A DNA stretch of 64,000 nucleotides from Pseudomonadota bacterium (GTDB lineage Bacteria > Pseudomonadota > Alphaproteobacteria > Acetobacterales > Acetobacteraceae): the NCBI GenBank assembly GCA_021798915.1, contig JAJZBM010000003.1, forward strand, positions 62,001-126,000, in the 5' to 3' direction. A program made the position numbers and the translations under genes. The notes under the pieces were generated by a model. It ran no database searches and was not told the origin of the DNA. It saw only the letters and a program-made list of their open reading frames with translations. Shown here one piece after another: positions 18,445-29,547 of the stretch (positions are counted from its first letter, which is position 1; each line of letters starts with the position of its first letter).

Positions 18445-20669
18445 GTTCGCCGCGATGACGCGCGCCGCGCCACCTTCGCCGCCCGCTTGCCACCCGGCCG
18501 GCCTGGCCTGGCGGGCGGGCCGGAAGCCTCACCCAGGATATGGAACACCATGCCGCCGGTGAGCGGATTGGCCTCGATCAGGCGCACCGTGACCGACTGG
18601 GCGAGCCGATAACTGATCCTGCGCCGCCGCCCGAGCAGCATTTGCGATCCGTGGTCGAACATCCACTCATCATCTGGTAGAGACGAGAGGGGAACGATCC
18701 CGCCCGCGCCCGTTTCCACCAATGTGACGAATAAAACGGCGCGCGTCACGCCGGAAATGCGGGCGGCGAAACTTTCTCCCACCCGATCGGCGAGAAACGC
18801 GGCGAGGTAGCGTTCGCCGGCCGCCCGCTCGGCGGCGGCGGCGCGGCGCTCGGTTGTGGTGATGTGCGCGGCGATGTCATCGAGGCGCGCCGCTGCCTCG
18901 GCGTCGAGCCCATCCGATTCAGGACCATCGGGGCCGAGATGAAGGGCGCGGATCAGGGCGCGATGGACCAGAAGATCGGCATAGCGGCGGATCGGGCTGG
19001 TGAAATGTGCATAACGCGCCAGGGCGAGGCCGAAATGGCTGATATTGTCCGGGCTGTAGGCGGCTTGCGAGAGGCTGCGGAGCACCGTCTCATTGACCAG
19101 CGGCGCCTCCGGCCGGCCGGCGATACGGCGCAGCACGGCATCGAGATCGCGCGGATGCACCTGGCTGGCGGCGGGGAGGGTGATCTCGAAAGGCGCCAGC
19201 AATTCGCGCAAGCTCGCCAGTTTCTCCGGCGCCGGCGGGGCGTGGACGCGATAGACGCAGGGCACGCGCCGCGCCTCCAACTCCTCGGCGGCGGCGACAT
19301 TGGCGAGGACCATGAATTCCTCGATCAGGCGGTGGCTGTCGTGCCGGGCGCGCGGGCGGATCGCGGCGATTTTCCCCGCCGCATCCAGCGTCACCTCCTG
19401 CTCGGGCAGGTCGAGATCGAGGGTGCCACGCGCCGTGCGCTGGGCGAGCAAGGCCCGATAGGCGCCATAGAGCGGGGCGAGGCGATCGGCCATGCGCCCC
19501 GCCTCATGCGCCGCCTGGACCGCCTCATAGGTCAGCCGCGCATGGCTCTGCATCAGGCCACGGCCAAAGCGGTGGCTCAGCTTCTCGCCGTTCGCCGCGA
19601 TCCGCATCTCGACGAAGAGACAGCCGCGCGGCTCATCGGGGCGCAGGCTGCACCAGCCATTGGAGAGCGCCTCGGGCAGCATCGGCACCACGCGATCGGG
19701 GAAATAGACGCTGTTGCCGCGCAGCCGCGCCGCCTCGTCGAGCGCCGAGCCGGGGCGGACGTAATGCGCGACATCGGCGATGGCGACGATCAGGCGAAAC
19801 CCGCCGCCGGCGATCGGCTCGGCGAATACCGCATCGTCGAAATCGCGGGCATCGGCGCCATCGATGGTGACCAGCGGAATGGCGCGAAGATCTTCCCGCG
19901 CCCCGAGCGGCGTGCAGCGGGCGCGGGACGCCTCGGCGAGCGCCGCCTCCGAAAACTCGACCGGAATATCATGGGCGGCGATGGCAAGGAGGCTCACCGC
20001 GCGCGCTTCCCCCTCGCGCCCGAGACGGGCGATGATGCGGGCCGGTTTCAGCCCGTAGCCGGGCGCTGGCAGCGGCACCGCCGCGACGATCTCGCCCGGC
20101 TCGGCGCCGGCGCTTTCCCCCGGCGGCACCCGCCATTCCGCCCGCGCCCGGCGATCGGCGGGCACGATGCGGCCGGCATCGGGATGCGGCGCGGCGGCGG
20201 TGCTGGCCCGAAAGACCCCGAGGATGCGGCCCGGCCGGTCATCCAGCCGTTTGACCGTGCGGCCTTCATAGCGGCCATGGGCGATGGGGCGAAGCCGCGC
20301 CAGCACCCGCGCGCCGAGCGCCAGCGCCGGGCGGCCGCGCGGCTCCGGCGCCATCAGGATCGCCGGCGGCTTCCCCTCCCCGGCCCAATCCAGCGGCCGC
20401 GCTACCGCCTCGCCATCGCGATCGAGGCTGATGACCTCGACCGGCAGGATCTCGGCAAGCCGGCCGGAGGCGGGCGTGCTGCGCGCCCCGGCCGGGGCGA
20501 TCTCGCCTTCCTGGGTGAGGGTTTGCAGCAGAGCGCGCAAGCCGGCGCGATGCTCGGGGCCGAGGCCGAAGGCGCGGCTGATGTCGCGCGCATGGACACG
20601 GCCGGGCTGCTCGGTGAGGAAGCGGCGGAGTTCCGCCGGGCTCGGGAGAAAGCCGCCGCGCCGGGTCAC
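18441..20669 (-). CDS. rnr: Ribonuclease R
   Basis: VTIDGADARDFDDAVFAEP, GNSVYFPDRVVPMLPEALSNGWCSLRPDE, FTSPIRRYADLLVHRAL. Confidence 0.95.
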   Translation of the reverse strand: MTRRGGFLPSPAELRRFLTEQPGRVHARDISRAFGLGPEHRAGLRALLQTLTQEGEIAPAGARSTPASGRLAEILPVEVISLDRDGEAVARPLDWAGEGKPPAILMAPEPRGRPALALGARVLARLRPIAHGRYEGRTVKRLDDRPGRILGVFRASTAAAPHPDAGRIVPADRRARAEWRVPPGESAGAEPGEIVAAVPLPAPGYGLKPARIIARLGREGEARAVSLLAIAAHDIPVEFSEAALAEASRARCTPLGAREDLRAIPLVTIDGADARDFDDAVFAEPIAGGGFRLIVAIADVAHYVRPGSALDEAARLRGNSVYFPDRVVPMLPEALSNGWCSLRPDEPRGCLFVEMRIAANGEKLSHRFGRGLMQSHARLTYEAVQAAHEAGRMADRLAPLYGAYRALLAQRTARGTLDLDLPEQEVTLDAAGKIAAIRPRARHDSHRLIEEFMVLANVAAAEELEARRVPCVYRVHAPPAPEKLASLRELLAPFEITLPAASQVHPRDLDAVLRRIAGRPEAPLVNETVLRSLSQAAYSPDNISHFGLALARYAHFTSPIRRYADLLVHRALIRALHLGPDGPESDGLDAEAAARLDDIAAHITTTERRAAAAERAAGERYLAAFLADRVGESFAARISGVTRAVLFVTLVETGAGGIVPLSSLPDDEWMFDHGSQMLLGRRRRISYRLAQSVTVRLIEANPLTGGMVFHILGEASGPPARPGRPGGKRAAKVARRASSRRT

Positions 20670-20671
20670 GA

Positions 20672-23371
20672 TCAGCCGGCGGCCTGGCGCCGCGCCGCCG
20701 GTTTTTTGGCCGCCGGTTTCTTCGGGGTCGGTTTCTTCGGGGTCGGTTTCTTCGATGGCGGCTTTTTCGGGGCCGCTTGCTTCGCGGCCGGCGCCTTTGC
20801 AGCGGGTGCCTTGGCAGCGCCTTTTGTCGCCCCTTTGGCCGCCGCCCCCTTTGCCGCCCCTTTGCCGCGTGGGCGCAGAAGCTTGCCCTTTTCGGCCAGC
20901 AACGCCACCGCTTGTTCCGCCGTCACCTCTTCCAAAGCGAGGCCGCGCGGCAGATTGGCGACCGTCTGGCCATGCTGGACATAGGGGCCGAAGCGGCCCT
21001 TGCGCACCGTCATCGGCGCCGCGTCCTTGGGGTGGGGGCCGAGCGTGCGCACCGAGGCGAGCTTGCGCGCCAGGAGATCGACGGCGCGGTTGAGCCCGAC
21101 CGCGAGCACGTCGTCATCGCGGTCGAGCGAGGCATAAACCCCACCCATGCGGATATAGGGGCCGAAACGGCCGAGCCCGGCCTCGATCGGCTCGCCGGTT
21201 TCGGGGTGCAGCCCGATGCGGCGCGGCAGCGACAGCAGGCCGAGCGCCTGCTCAAGGGTGATCCGCTCGCCATCCATGCCGCGCGGCAGCGAGGCGCGCT
21301 TCGGCCGCACCTTGGATTTGGGATCCTCCGGCGCCTCACCCTGCTGGACATAGAGCCCATAGGGGCCGCGGCGGACGGTGATGTCCTCCCCGGTCTCGGG
21401 ATGCTGGCCAAGGAGGCGCATGCCCTCGCGCAGCGTCTCGCCCTCGCCCTCGCCGCTCTCGGCCGCGAGTTTGCGGGTATAGCGGCATTCGGGATAGTTC
21501 GAGCAGCCGATGAAGCTGCCATGCCGGCCGAGGCGGAGACCGAGCCGGCCGGAGCCGCAGGCCGGGCAGGCACGCGGGTCGCCGCCATCGGCGCGGGGCG
21601 GGAAGAAATGCGGCCCGAGATCGCGATCCAGCGCCTCGATGACGTCGGAGATTTTGAGATCCTTGGTCTCGTCGACGGCGGCGGAAAACGCCTCCCAGAA
21701 CGCCCGCATCACCGCCTGCCAGCCGACCCGGCCGCCGGAGACGTCGTCGAGCTGCTCCTCGAGGGCGGCGGTGAAGCCGGTATCGACATAGCGGTTGAAG
21801 AAGCTGACCAGGAACGCGGTGACCAGGCGGCCGCGATCCTCGGGGATGAAGCGGCGTTTTTCGAGCCGCACATAGGCGCGCTCCTGCAACACCGAGAGGA
21901 TGGAGGCGTAGGTGGAAGGACGGCCGATGCCGAGTTCCTCCATCTTCTTGACCAGGGACGCCTCGGAATAGCGCGGCGGCGGCTGGGTGAAATGCTGATC
22001 GGCGCGCACCTCGCCGAGCCCCGGCCGCTCGCCCTCCGCCATCACCGGCAGGATGCGGCCCTCCTCCTGCTCCGCCGTGTCGTCCTGATCCTCGCGGTAG
22101 AGCTTCAGGAAGCCATCGAAAGCGATGGTCGAGCCGGTGGCGCGGAGTTTGGTGCCCCCGGCGGCGATCTCGACGCCGACCTGATCGATCTCGGCCGATT
22201 GCATCTGCGCCGCCGCCGCGCGCTTCCAGACCAGCTCGTAGAGCCGGCGCTGCTCGGGGTTCAGATGCGGCGCGGCGCGCTCAGGGGTCAGGGTGATATC
22301 GGTCGGGCGGATCGCCTCATGGGCTTCCTGGGCGTTCTTGGCCTTGGTCTGGTATTCGCGCGGCCGCGCCGGCACGTAATCGGCGCCGAAGCTTGCGCGC
22401 ACATGGTCGCGGATCGCGGCGATCGCCTCGCCCGCCATCTGCACCCCGTCGGTGCGCATATAGGTGATCAGGCCGACCGCCTCGCCGCCGATCTCGACCC
22501 CCTCGTAAAGCTGCTGCGCGAGACGCATGGTCTGCTGCGCGCCGAAGCCGAGCTTACGGCTCGCCTCCTGCTGCAGGGTGGAGGTGGTGAAGGGCGGCGG
22601 CGGATGGCGCTTGACGCGTTTTTTCTCGACCGCGGCGATGGCGAAGCCGCCCCGCGCCACCGCCGCTTTCGCCGCCATGGCGGCGCCTTCGTCGGCGAGA
22701 TCGAACTGATCCAGCCGGTGGCCATCGAGATGGGTGAGGCGGGCGGTGAAGGTCTCACCACGCGGCGTCGTGAAATCCGCCTCCACCGTCCAATATTCGC
22801 GGGCCCGGAAGGCCTCGATCTCGGCTTCGCGCTCGCAGATCAAGCGGAGCGCGACCGACTGCACACGCCCCGCACTCCGGCTGCCCGGCAATTTCCGCCA
22901 CAAAACCGGCGAGAGGGTGAAGCCGACCAGATAATCGAGCGCCCGGCGCGCGAGATAGGCCTCGATCAGCGACTGGTCGAGGTCACGCGGATGCGCGATC
23001 GCGGTTCGGATGGCGGCTTTGGTGATTTCGTTGAAGGTGATGCGGTGGACCTCGACGCCTTTGAGCGCCCGGCGCGCCTCCAGCATGGCGCGGACATGCC
23101 AGGAGATCGCCTCCCCCTCGCGGTCGGGGTCGGTTGCGAGATAGAGCCGGCGCGCACCCTTGAGCGCCGCCGCGATGGCGGCGATCTGCTTCTCGCCGCG
23201 CCCGTCCGATTCCCAGTCCATGGCGAAACCCTCGTCCGGGCGGACGCTGCCGTCTTTCGGCGGCAGATCGCGGACATGGCCGAGACTCGCGAGGACGGTA
23301 TAGCCGCCGCCGAGATATTTGTTGATGGTTTTGGCCTTGGCCGGGGATTCGACAACGACGACGTCGGACAT
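20672..23371 (-). CDS. topA: DNA topoisomerase I
   Basis: VVVVESPAKAKTINKYLGGGYTVLASLGHVRDLP, LITYMRTDGVQM, Lys/Pro/Ala-rich repeat tail (KKPTPKKPTPKKPAAKKPAA). Confidence 0.96.
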   Translation of the reverse strand: MSDVVVVESPAKAKTINKYLGGGYTVLASLGHVRDLPPKDGSVRPDEGFAMDWESDGRGEKQIAAIAAALKGARRLYLATDPDREGEAISWHVRAMLEARRALKGVEVHRITFNEITKAAIRTAIAHPRDLDQSLIEAYLARRALDYLVGFTLSPVLWRKLPGSRSAGRVQSVALRLICEREAEIEAFRAREYWTVEADFTTPRGETFTARLTHLDGHRLDQFDLADEGAAMAAKAAVARGGFAIAAVEKKRVKRHPPPPFTTSTLQQEASRKLGFGAQQTMRLAQQLYEGVEIGGEAVGLITYMRTDGVQMAGEAIAAIRDHVRASFGADYVPARPREYQTKAKNAQEAHEAIRPTDITLTPERAAPHLNPEQRRLYELVWKRAAAAQMQSAEIDQVGVEIAAGGTKLRATGSTIAFDGFLKLYREDQDDTAEQEEGRILPVMAEGERPGLGEVRADQHFTQPPPRYSEASLVKKMEELGIGRPSTYASILSVLQERAYVRLEKRRFIPEDRGRLVTAFLVSFFNRYVDTGFTAALEEQLDDVSGGRVGWQAVMRAFWEAFSAAVDETKDLKISDVIEALDRDLGPHFFPPRADGGDPRACPACGSGRLGLRLGRHGSFIGCSNYPECRYTRKLAAESGEGEGETLREGMRLLGQHPETGEDITVRRGPYGLYVQQGEAPEDPKSKVRPKRASLPRGMDGERITLEQALGLLSLPRRIGLHPETGEPIEAGLGRFGPYIRMGGVYASLDRDDDVLAVGLNRAVDLLARKLASVRTLGPHPKDAAPMTVRKGRFGPYVQHGQTVANLPRGLALEEVTAEQAVALLAEKGKLLRPRGKGAAKGAAAKGATKGAAKAPAAKAPAAKQAAPKKPPSKKPTPKKPTPKKPAAKKPAARRQAAG

Positions 23372-23402
23372 GGATTTCCAACTCAGTGGGGCGGGCGCGG
23401 GA

Positions 23403-24539
23403 TCAAGGTTCCGCGGGCCCGGCGATCAGCGCGACACGGTTGCCGGGGAGTGTCTCCACCCGCCCGGCGATTTCCAGCTCCAGGAGCGCCGCCATGACAA
23501 CGGCAGGCGACAACTGGCAATAGCGGAGGATATCGTCAACCGCGATCGGCGCAGGGCCGAGTAGCGCGAGAATGGCAGCGTGCCCCCGATCCTCCGCCGC
23601 CGGCGCGGGATCGGCGTCCCGGGTCGCGGCGAAGGCGGCGATCGCGGCCGGCTGCCGCCAGCCGCCAGCCCGGCCTGTGCCGGGGCTGGGCGGGAGATGG
23701 TCGAGGATATCGGCCAGGGTCTCGGTCAGATGGGCGCCCTGGCGGATCAGGTGGTTGCTCCCTTGGCTGCGCGGGTCGCGCGGCGAGCCGGGAGCCGCGA
23801 AAATCTCCCGCCCGGCTTCGATCGCGAGCCGCGCGGTGATCAGGCTGCCCGAGCGCAGCGCCGCCTCGACGACGACACAGCCGAGTGCGAGCCCGGCGAT
23901 GATGCGGTTGCGGCGCGGGAAATGCCTCGCCTGCGGCGCGGTGCCGAGCGGCGCCTCGGCGAAGACGCCGCCGGCGGCGCTGATGCGCGCCTGCAACGCC
24001 GCGTTCTCGGGGGGATAGGGGCGGTCGAGGCCGCCGGCGATGGCAGCGAAAGTGGCGCCGGCGCGGAGCGCCCCTTCATGCGCCGCGGCATCGATCCCGC
24101 GCGCCAGACCCGAGACCACGACATAGCCGGCCCCGGCCAGCGCCTCGGCGAGTTCGGCGGCGAGCCGGCGGCCATTGAGGGAGGCATTGCGCGCGCCGAC
24201 GATGGCAACGGCGGGGCGCGCGAACAAAGCGGGATCGCCCGCGAAGGCGAGCACCGGCGGCGCATCCTCGAGCAAGGCGAGCAGCGGCGGGTAGTCTTCG
24301 GTATCGAGAAACAGATGCCGCGCCCCCCGCGCCGCGACCGCCTCGATCTCGCGCGCCACCGCCCGGGCGGAGGGCACGCGTGGCGGCGCCATGCGCCCGC
24401 CGGCCCGCGCCAGCCGCGGCAAGACATCGAGCGCCGCGCCGGCGCTGCCATAACGGCGGACCAGCCGGCGATAGGCGATCGGCCCGACCCCCTCGCTCCG
24501 CGCCAGGCGCAGCCGCTCCAGCGCATCAGGCGGGGTCAT
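23403..24539 (-). CDS. dprA: DNA processing protein DprA
   Basis: VAIVGARNASLNGRRLAAELAEALAGAGYVVVSGLARGIDAAAHEGAL. Confidence 0.94.
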   Translation of the reverse strand: MTPPDALERLRLARSEGVGPIAYRRLVRRYGSAGAALDVLPRLARAGGRMAPPRVPSARAVAREIEAVAARGARHLFLDTEDYPPLLALLEDAPPVLAFAGDPALFARPAVAIVGARNASLNGRRLAAELAEALAGAGYVVVSGLARGIDAAAHEGALRAGATFAAIAGGLDRPYPPENAALQARISAAGGVFAEAPLGTAPQARHFPRRNRIIAGLALGCVVVEAALRSGSLITARLAIEAGREIFAAPGSPRDPRSQGSNHLIRQGAHLTETLADILDHLPPSPGTGRAGGWRQPAAIAAFAATRDADPAPAAEDRGHAAILALLGPAPIAVDDILRYCQLSPAVVMAALLELEIAGRVETLPGNRVALIAGPAEP

Positions 24540-24552
24540 GTTCGCGCGACGA

Positions 24553-25155
24553 TCACGATTTCGTGCCGATACGCGGCTCGGTGCCGGCGAGGAGGCGGGC
24601 GATGTTGGCGGTATGGCGCCAGAAGATCAGGGCGGCGATCGCCAGGGTCGGCGCGAGCGCGTCGGCGCCGGCGAAGCCGAAAGCGAGGAGCGGACTCGCA
24701 GCGAAGGCGATCAGGGCGGCGAGCGAGGAACGGCGGCCGATCACCGCGGCGAGCAGCCAGATCACACAGACGAGTACCCCCACCGGCCAGCACGCGGCGA
24801 GCAGCACGCCGAGCGCCGTCGCCACCCCCTTGCCGCCACGAAACCCGAGCCAGAGCGGAAACACATGGCCGATCACCGCGCCGAGCGCCGCGAGCCACAG
24901 GAGAGCGGGCAGGCCCGGCGCGAGCCAGAAGCGCACGAGCAATACCGCCGCCACGCCCTTGGCGGCATCGAGCAGCAGCGTCGCCGCGGCAAGGCCGCGC
25001 CGGCCGGTGCGGAGCACATTGGTCGCGCCGATATTGCCCGACCCAATGGCGCGGATATCGCCAAGCCCGGCCAAGCGGGTGAGCAGCAGCCCGAACGGGA
25101 TCGCGCCGAGAAAATAGCCGAGCAGGAAGCAGGCACCCGCCATCGCCGCACTCAT
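24553..25155 (-). CDS. plsY: Glycerol-3-phosphate acyltransferase PlsY
   Basis: [43 protein letters not shown]. Confidence 0.95.
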   Translation of the reverse strand: MSAAMAGACFLLGYFLGAIPFGLLLTRLAGLGDIRAIGSGNIGATNVLRTGRRGLAAATLLLDAAKGVAAVLLVRFWLAPGLPALLWLAALGAVIGHVFPLWLGFRGGKGVATALGVLLAACWPVGVLVCVIWLLAAVIGRRSSLAALIAFAASPLLAFGFAGADALAPTLAIAALIFWRHTANIARLLAGTEPRIGTKS

Positions 25156-26483
25156 CCGAACACGCGCCGCCCGGCTTTCCAGGTGCCGAGCACCCGCCCC
25201 TCCAGCGCGCGGCCGTCGAACGGGGTGTTCTGGGCCTTGCCGGGCAGGGCGCCGGCGGCGACCCGAAGGACGCGCTCGGGTGCGAAGAGACAGAGATCGG
25301 CCGGCAATCCCTTGGCGAGCCGCCCGGCCTCGACCCCGAGCAGCCGCGCCGGCGCCGCGGTCAGCAGGGCGATGACCCGCGCCAGGGGAAGGCGACCGCC
25401 GTGATATTCGGCGAGCGTCACCGGAAGCAGCGTGGTGAGCCCGGCGCCGCCCGGCGCCGCCTCGGCGAAGGGCAGACGTTTGTCATCGGCGTCGCGCGGC
25501 TGATGGTCGGAGACCACGGCGTCGATGGTGCCATCGGCCAAGGCCGCGGCGACGGCTTGCCGATCGGCCTCGGCGCGGAGCGGCGGCGAGAGCTTGGCAT
25601 AGCTCCGGAAATCGCCGATCGCGAGTTCGTTCAAGGCGAAATAGGGCGGCGCGGTATCGCAGGTGACGGCGATGCCACGCGCTTTCGCGGCGCGCACCAG
25701 GTCCAACGCCTCGGCGGTCGAAAGCCGCGAGAAATGCACCATCCCGCCGGTCAGCTCGGCAAGCCGGAGATCGCGCGCGACCAGGATCGCCTCGGCGCAG
25801 GCGGGAATGGCGGGCAGGCCGAGCCGGGTCGCGAGTTCACCCTCGGTCGCGGCACCACCGGCGGCGAGCGACGGCTCCTCGGGATGCTGGACGATGCGGG
25901 CGCCGAAGCCGCGCGCGTAAGCAAGGGCGAGACGCATCAGCCGCGCCGGGTGGATGGCGCGCGCGCCATCGGTGAAAGCCACCGCCCCGGCCTCGCGGAG
26001 AAGGCCGAGTTCGGCCAGCTCCTCGCCACGGCAGCCGCGCGTCACCGCGCCGTAGGGGAGGATGGTCAGGCGTCCGGTCGCGGCGCCGCGGGCGCGGAGG
26101 AAATGAACCAGCGCCGGATCGTCGATCGCGGGCTGGCTGTCGGGAAGGGCGGCGAGCGTGGTGATGCCGCCGGCCGAGGCGGCGGCGGCGGCGGAGGCGA
26201 TGGTCTCGCGATATTCGAAGCCGGGTTCGCCGAGGGCGGCGCGCATATCGACGAGGCCGGGGCAAAGCACCGCGCCGCCGCCCTCGATGATCTCCGCCCC
26301 CGCCGGCGCCTCGATCCGCTCGGCGATCTCGGCGATCACGCCATCGCGCACCAGAAGGGCTCCGGCGCCGTCGCGCCCGCTCGCCGGGTCGATCAGGCGG
26401 ACATCGCGGAACAAAAGAGCGGCGGGGCTCTCAGATTCGGGCCTCTCAGACGCGGACATCTCAGATTCGGGCCTCTCAGACAT
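25152..26483 (-). CDS. pyrC: Dihydroorotase homologue, probably non-catalytic PyrC' type
   Basis: Amidohydrolase-like sequence directly after pyrB; canonical D-x-H-x-H is [11 protein letters not shown] here; start at ATG 26483 overlaps the pyrB stop. Confidence 0.85.
   Translation of the reverse strand: MSERPESEMSASERPESESPAALLFRDVRLIDPASGRDGAGALLVRDGVIAEIAERIEAPAGAEIIEGGGAVLCPGLVDMRAALGEPGFEYRETIASAAAAASAGGITTLAALPDSQPAIDDPALVHFLRARGAATGRLTILPYGAVTRGCRGEELAELGLLREAGAVAFTDGARAIHPARLMRLALAYARGFGARIVQHPEEPSLAAGGAATEGELATRLGLPAIPACAEAILVARDLRLAELTGGMVHFSRLSTAEALDLVRAAKARGIAVTCDTAPPYFALNELAIGDFRSYAKLSPPLRAEADRQAVAAALADGTIDAVVSDHQPRDADDKRLPFAEAAPGGAGLTTLLPVTLAEYHGGRLPLARVIALLTAAPARLLGVEAGRLAKGLPADLCLFAPERVLRVAAGALPGKAQNTPFDGRALEGRVLGTWKAGRRVFG
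26429..26481. repeat. Direct repeat: two 23-bp copies (TCTCAGATTCGGGCCTCTCAGAC), period 30 bp, at the 5' end of pyrC'
   Basis: 26429-26451 and 26459-26481 identical; encodes SERPESE...SERPESE. Confidence 0.9.
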
Positions 26484-27417
26484 GGCGCGGCCAGGCCCGG
26501 CTGCGGGCGAGCGTGTCGAGCACCGCCATCCGCACCGCGACCCCCATCTCCACCTGCTCACGGATGACGCTGTGGGCGGGATCGTCGGCGAGTTGGCTGT
26601 CGATCTCGACGCCCCGGTTCATCGGCCCGGGATGCATCACCAGCGCGTCGGGCGCGGCGGCGGCGAATTTCTCCGAATCGAGGCCATAGAAGCGGAAATA
26701 TTCGCGCGCGCTCGGCACCAGGCCGCGCGCCATGCGCTCTTTCTGAAGGCGCAGCATCATCACCACATCGGCCGCGGCCAGCCCCGCCTTCATGTCATGG
26801 AACACGGTGACGCCGAGCCCCTCGATCGCCGCCGGGATCAGCGTCGGCGGGCCGACGACCCGCACCCGCGCGCCGAGTGTCACCAGGAGGTGGATATTCG
26901 AGCGCGCGACCCGCGAATGCGCGATATCGCCGCAGATGGCAACGATCAGGCCGGCGAGCCCCCCCTTATGGCGGCGGATGGTGAGGGCATCGAGCAGCGC
27001 CTGGGTCGGGTGCTCATGGGTGCCGTCGCCGGCATTGATCACCGCCGCGTCCACCTTCTGGGCGAGGAGATTGGGCGCCCCGGACTGGGCGTGGCGGACC
27101 ACCAGGAGGTCGCATTGCATGGCGTTCAGCGTCGCCGCGGTATCGAGCAGCGTCTCGCCCTTGTTCACCGAGGACGCAGCGACCGACATATTGATGACAT
27201 CGGCGCCGAGGCGCTTCCCCGCCAGTTCGAAACTGGTGCGGGTGCGGGTGCTGTCCTCGAAGAACAGGTTGATCAGCGTCCGCCCGCGCAGCATGTCGCG
27301 CTCGGTGCGGCCGGAGCGGTTGAGCAGCACGTAACTCTCGGCGAGATCGAGAAGATGGGCGATCGCCGGCGGCCCCAGCCCCTCGATCGTCAGCAGATGG
27401 CGCGGAAGCTCCGTCAA
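26476..27417 (-). CDS. pyrB: Aspartate carbamoyltransferase catalytic subunit
   Basis: [38 protein letters not shown]. Confidence 0.96.
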   Translation of the reverse strand: MTELPRHLLTIEGLGPPAIAHLLDLAESYVLLNRSGRTERDMLRGRTLINLFFEDSTRTRTSFELAGKRLGADVINMSVAASSVNKGETLLDTAATLNAMQCDLLVVRHAQSGAPNLLAQKVDAAVINAGDGTHEHPTQALLDALTIRRHKGGLAGLIVAICGDIAHSRVARSNIHLLVTLGARVRVVGPPTLIPAAIEGLGVTVFHDMKAGLAAADVVMMLRLQKERMARGLVPSAREYFRFYGLDSEKFAAAAPDALVMHPGPMNRGVEIDSQLADDPAHSVIREQVEMGVAVRMAVLDTLARSRAWPRHV

Positions 27418-27425
27418 GGAAGCGG

Positions 27426-27974
27426 TCAGGTCTTGGCCGCCGAGACCGCGACGACGGCGGTATCGTGCTCCTCGGTGCAGCCGCGCACGCCGAGGCCGGC
27501 GCAGACCAGGGCATGCACCACCACCTCGGCCTGAACGGCGTTGGGATCGGCCTCGACATCGATCGGGATCAGCCAGCGCGGCGCCCCGGTGGGCTTGGCG
27601 GGGGTCGCGCTATAGGCCGGGAGATCGACGCTGTCGCGGGTCAGCGAACTCAGAAGATGGCCTTCGCTGTCGAAAAAGCTGATCTCGACGATGATGGCGC
27701 GGTAATCGAGCGGGCCGGGATTGAGGATGCAGCCGGTGAGCTTGGCCTCGCCATTGCTCGCCGCGAGCTTGGCGTCGCGCAGAACCGGCGCGTTGGAAAT
27801 GCTGCGCACCGGGGCGAGGCAGGGCGCCGGGTCGCTGGGCATCAGGCCGAGATGGACGATCGGCGTCCCCGGCCCCTGCCGCGGCGGCGGCATCTGACAG
27901 CCGGCCAGGGCGAGAACACCGGCGCCGGCGGCGAACAAACCAAGCGGCGAAAGCTTCCGAAGGCGCGTCACCAT
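27426..27974 (-). CDS. Predicted lipoprotein, unknown function
   Basis: [31 protein letters not shown] lipobox (LAGC). Confidence 0.75.
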   Translation of the reverse strand: MVTRLRKLSPLGLFAAGAGVLALAGCQMPPPRQGPGTPIVHLGLMPSDPAPCLAPVRSISNAPVLRDAKLAASNGEAKLTGCILNPGPLDYRAIIVEISFFDSEGHLLSSLTRDSVDLPAYSATPAKPTGAPRWLIPIDVEADPNAVQAEVVVHALVCAGLGVRGCTEEHDTAVVAVSAAKT

Positions 27975-28048
27975 GATATCCTCTCTCGAACCCGGGCGCC
28001 GATCATAGCCGCAATGCCCGGTGGGTGGAAATGGCCGCGCTGCGGCGC

Positions 28049-29446
28049 TCACCCGGCGGCGGCGATGCGGGCCAGCGTTTCGGCGCGCCCGAGGGCGGCG
28101 AGCGTCGCATCGATCGGCGGGCTGGTCGTCGCCCCGGTGAGGGCGGCGCGAAGCGGCTGCGCGACCTCGCCGAGTTTTATCCCCCGCGCCTCGGCGAAAG
28201 TACGGAGCGTTTCATGGAGGGATTCCGGCGTGAACGCGGCGCCGGCGAGCCCCTGCGCCAGATCGCCGAGCAGCGCGCGGGCCCCGGGGGCATCGAGCAG
28301 GACGCGGGCCTTCTCGCTCATCGGCAGCGGCGGGATGCGGATGAGGAAGGCGGCGCTGTCGGCGAGATCGACGAGGGTGCGGGCACGTTCCTTGAGCGCC
28401 GGCATGAGCGCGAGAAGCCGCGCCCGCGCGACATCCTCGCCAACCCGGCCGGGCGCGCCGGCAAGCCGCGCCATCACGTCCTCGACCAGCCGCGCATCCT
28501 CGGCGGCGCGCAGCCAGACGGCGTTGAGATGGGTGAGCTTGGCATAATCCATGCGCGCCGCGGCACGCCCGACCCCGTCGAGATCGAAGAGACGGATGGC
28601 ATCCTCGCGCGAGAGGATCTCGGCATCGCCGTGGCCCCAGCCGAGCCGCAGAAGATAATTGCAGATCGCCTCCGGCAGGAACCCTTGGTCGCGGAATTCG
28701 AGCACGCTGACCGCGCCGTGGCGCTTGGAAAGCTTCGCCCCGTCGGCGCCGTGGATCAGCGGGATATGGGCGAAACGCGGCATCTCCCAGCCCATCGCCT
28801 GATAGATCTGCACTTGGCGGAAGGTGTTGGTGAGATGGTCGTCGCCACGGATGACATGGGTGATCGCCATATCGTGGTCATCGACGACGACGGCATGGAG
28901 ATAGGTCGGCGTGCCGTCGCTGCGGAGGATGATCATGTCGTCCAATTCGCCATTGGCGACCCGGACCGGCCCCTGCACCAGATCCTCGACCACCGTCTCG
29001 CCCTCGCGCGGCGCCTTGAGGCGGATCGCCGGTGCGACGCCCGGCGGCGCTTCGGCCGGGTCGCGGTCGCGCCAGCGCCCGTCATAGCGCGGCGGCCGGC
29101 CCTCGCTCAGGGCCTGCTCGCGCATCGCGCGCAGCTCCTCGGCGGTGCAATAGCAGCGATAGGCGCGCCCGGCTTCGAGCAGGGCATGGGCGATCTCGGC
29201 ATGGCGGGCGGCGCGGGTCGATTGGAACAGCGGCGCCTCGTCGGGGGCGAGGCCGAGCCAGGCGAGGCCTTCGAGGATCACCGCAACCGCCGCCTCGGTG
29301 CTGCGGGCGCGGTCGGTATCCTCGATGCGGAGCAGAAACTGCCCGCCGTGATGGCGGCTGAAGAGGTAATTGAACAGCGCGGTGCGGGCGCCGCCGATAT
29401 GCAAAAGCCCGGTCGGGCTGGGCGCGAAACGGGTGCGGACGGTCAT
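28049..29446 (-). CDS. gltX: Glutamyl-tRNA synthetase
   Basis: RFAPSPTGLLHIGGARTALFNYLF, KLSKRHGAVSV. Confidence 0.96.
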   Translation of the reverse strand: MTVRTRFAPSPTGLLHIGGARTALFNYLFSRHHGGQFLLRIEDTDRARSTEAAVAVILEGLAWLGLAPDEAPLFQSTRAARHAEIAHALLEAGRAYRCYCTAEELRAMREQALSEGRPPRYDGRWRDRDPAEAPPGVAPAIRLKAPREGETVVEDLVQGPVRVANGELDDMIILRSDGTPTYLHAVVVDDHDMAITHVIRGDDHLTNTFRQVQIYQAMGWEMPRFAHIPLIHGADGAKLSKRHGAVSVLEFRDQGFLPEAICNYLLRLGWGHGDAEILSREDAIRLFDLDGVGRAAARMDYAKLTHLNAVWLRAAEDARLVEDVMARLAGAPGRVGEDVARARLLALMPALKERARTLVDLADSAAFLIRIPPLPMSEKARVLLDAPGARALLGDLAQGLAGAAFTPESLHETLRTFAEARGIKLGEVAQPLRAALTGATTSPPIDATLAALGRAETLARIAAAG

Positions 29447-29547
29447 GGCCCGCTTCTAGAAGGTTTTTCCCCGCCCGCAAACCGCGATCATTCGTCCCGT
29501 GTCGCGGCGGCGGGGCGCGACCCGCCTCCACCCCGGGAGCGGCGTCC

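Noticed and set aside
20690-20830. Short tandem repeats in plus-strand sequence (TTCTTCGGGGTCGG)
   Set aside because: Explained by the Lys/Pro/Ala-rich C-terminal tail of TopA, common in this family.
18864-23497. 706-aa and 906-aa plus-strand ORFs opposite rnr and topA
   Set aside because: Mirror ORFs on the strand opposite well-identified genes; no domain motifs.
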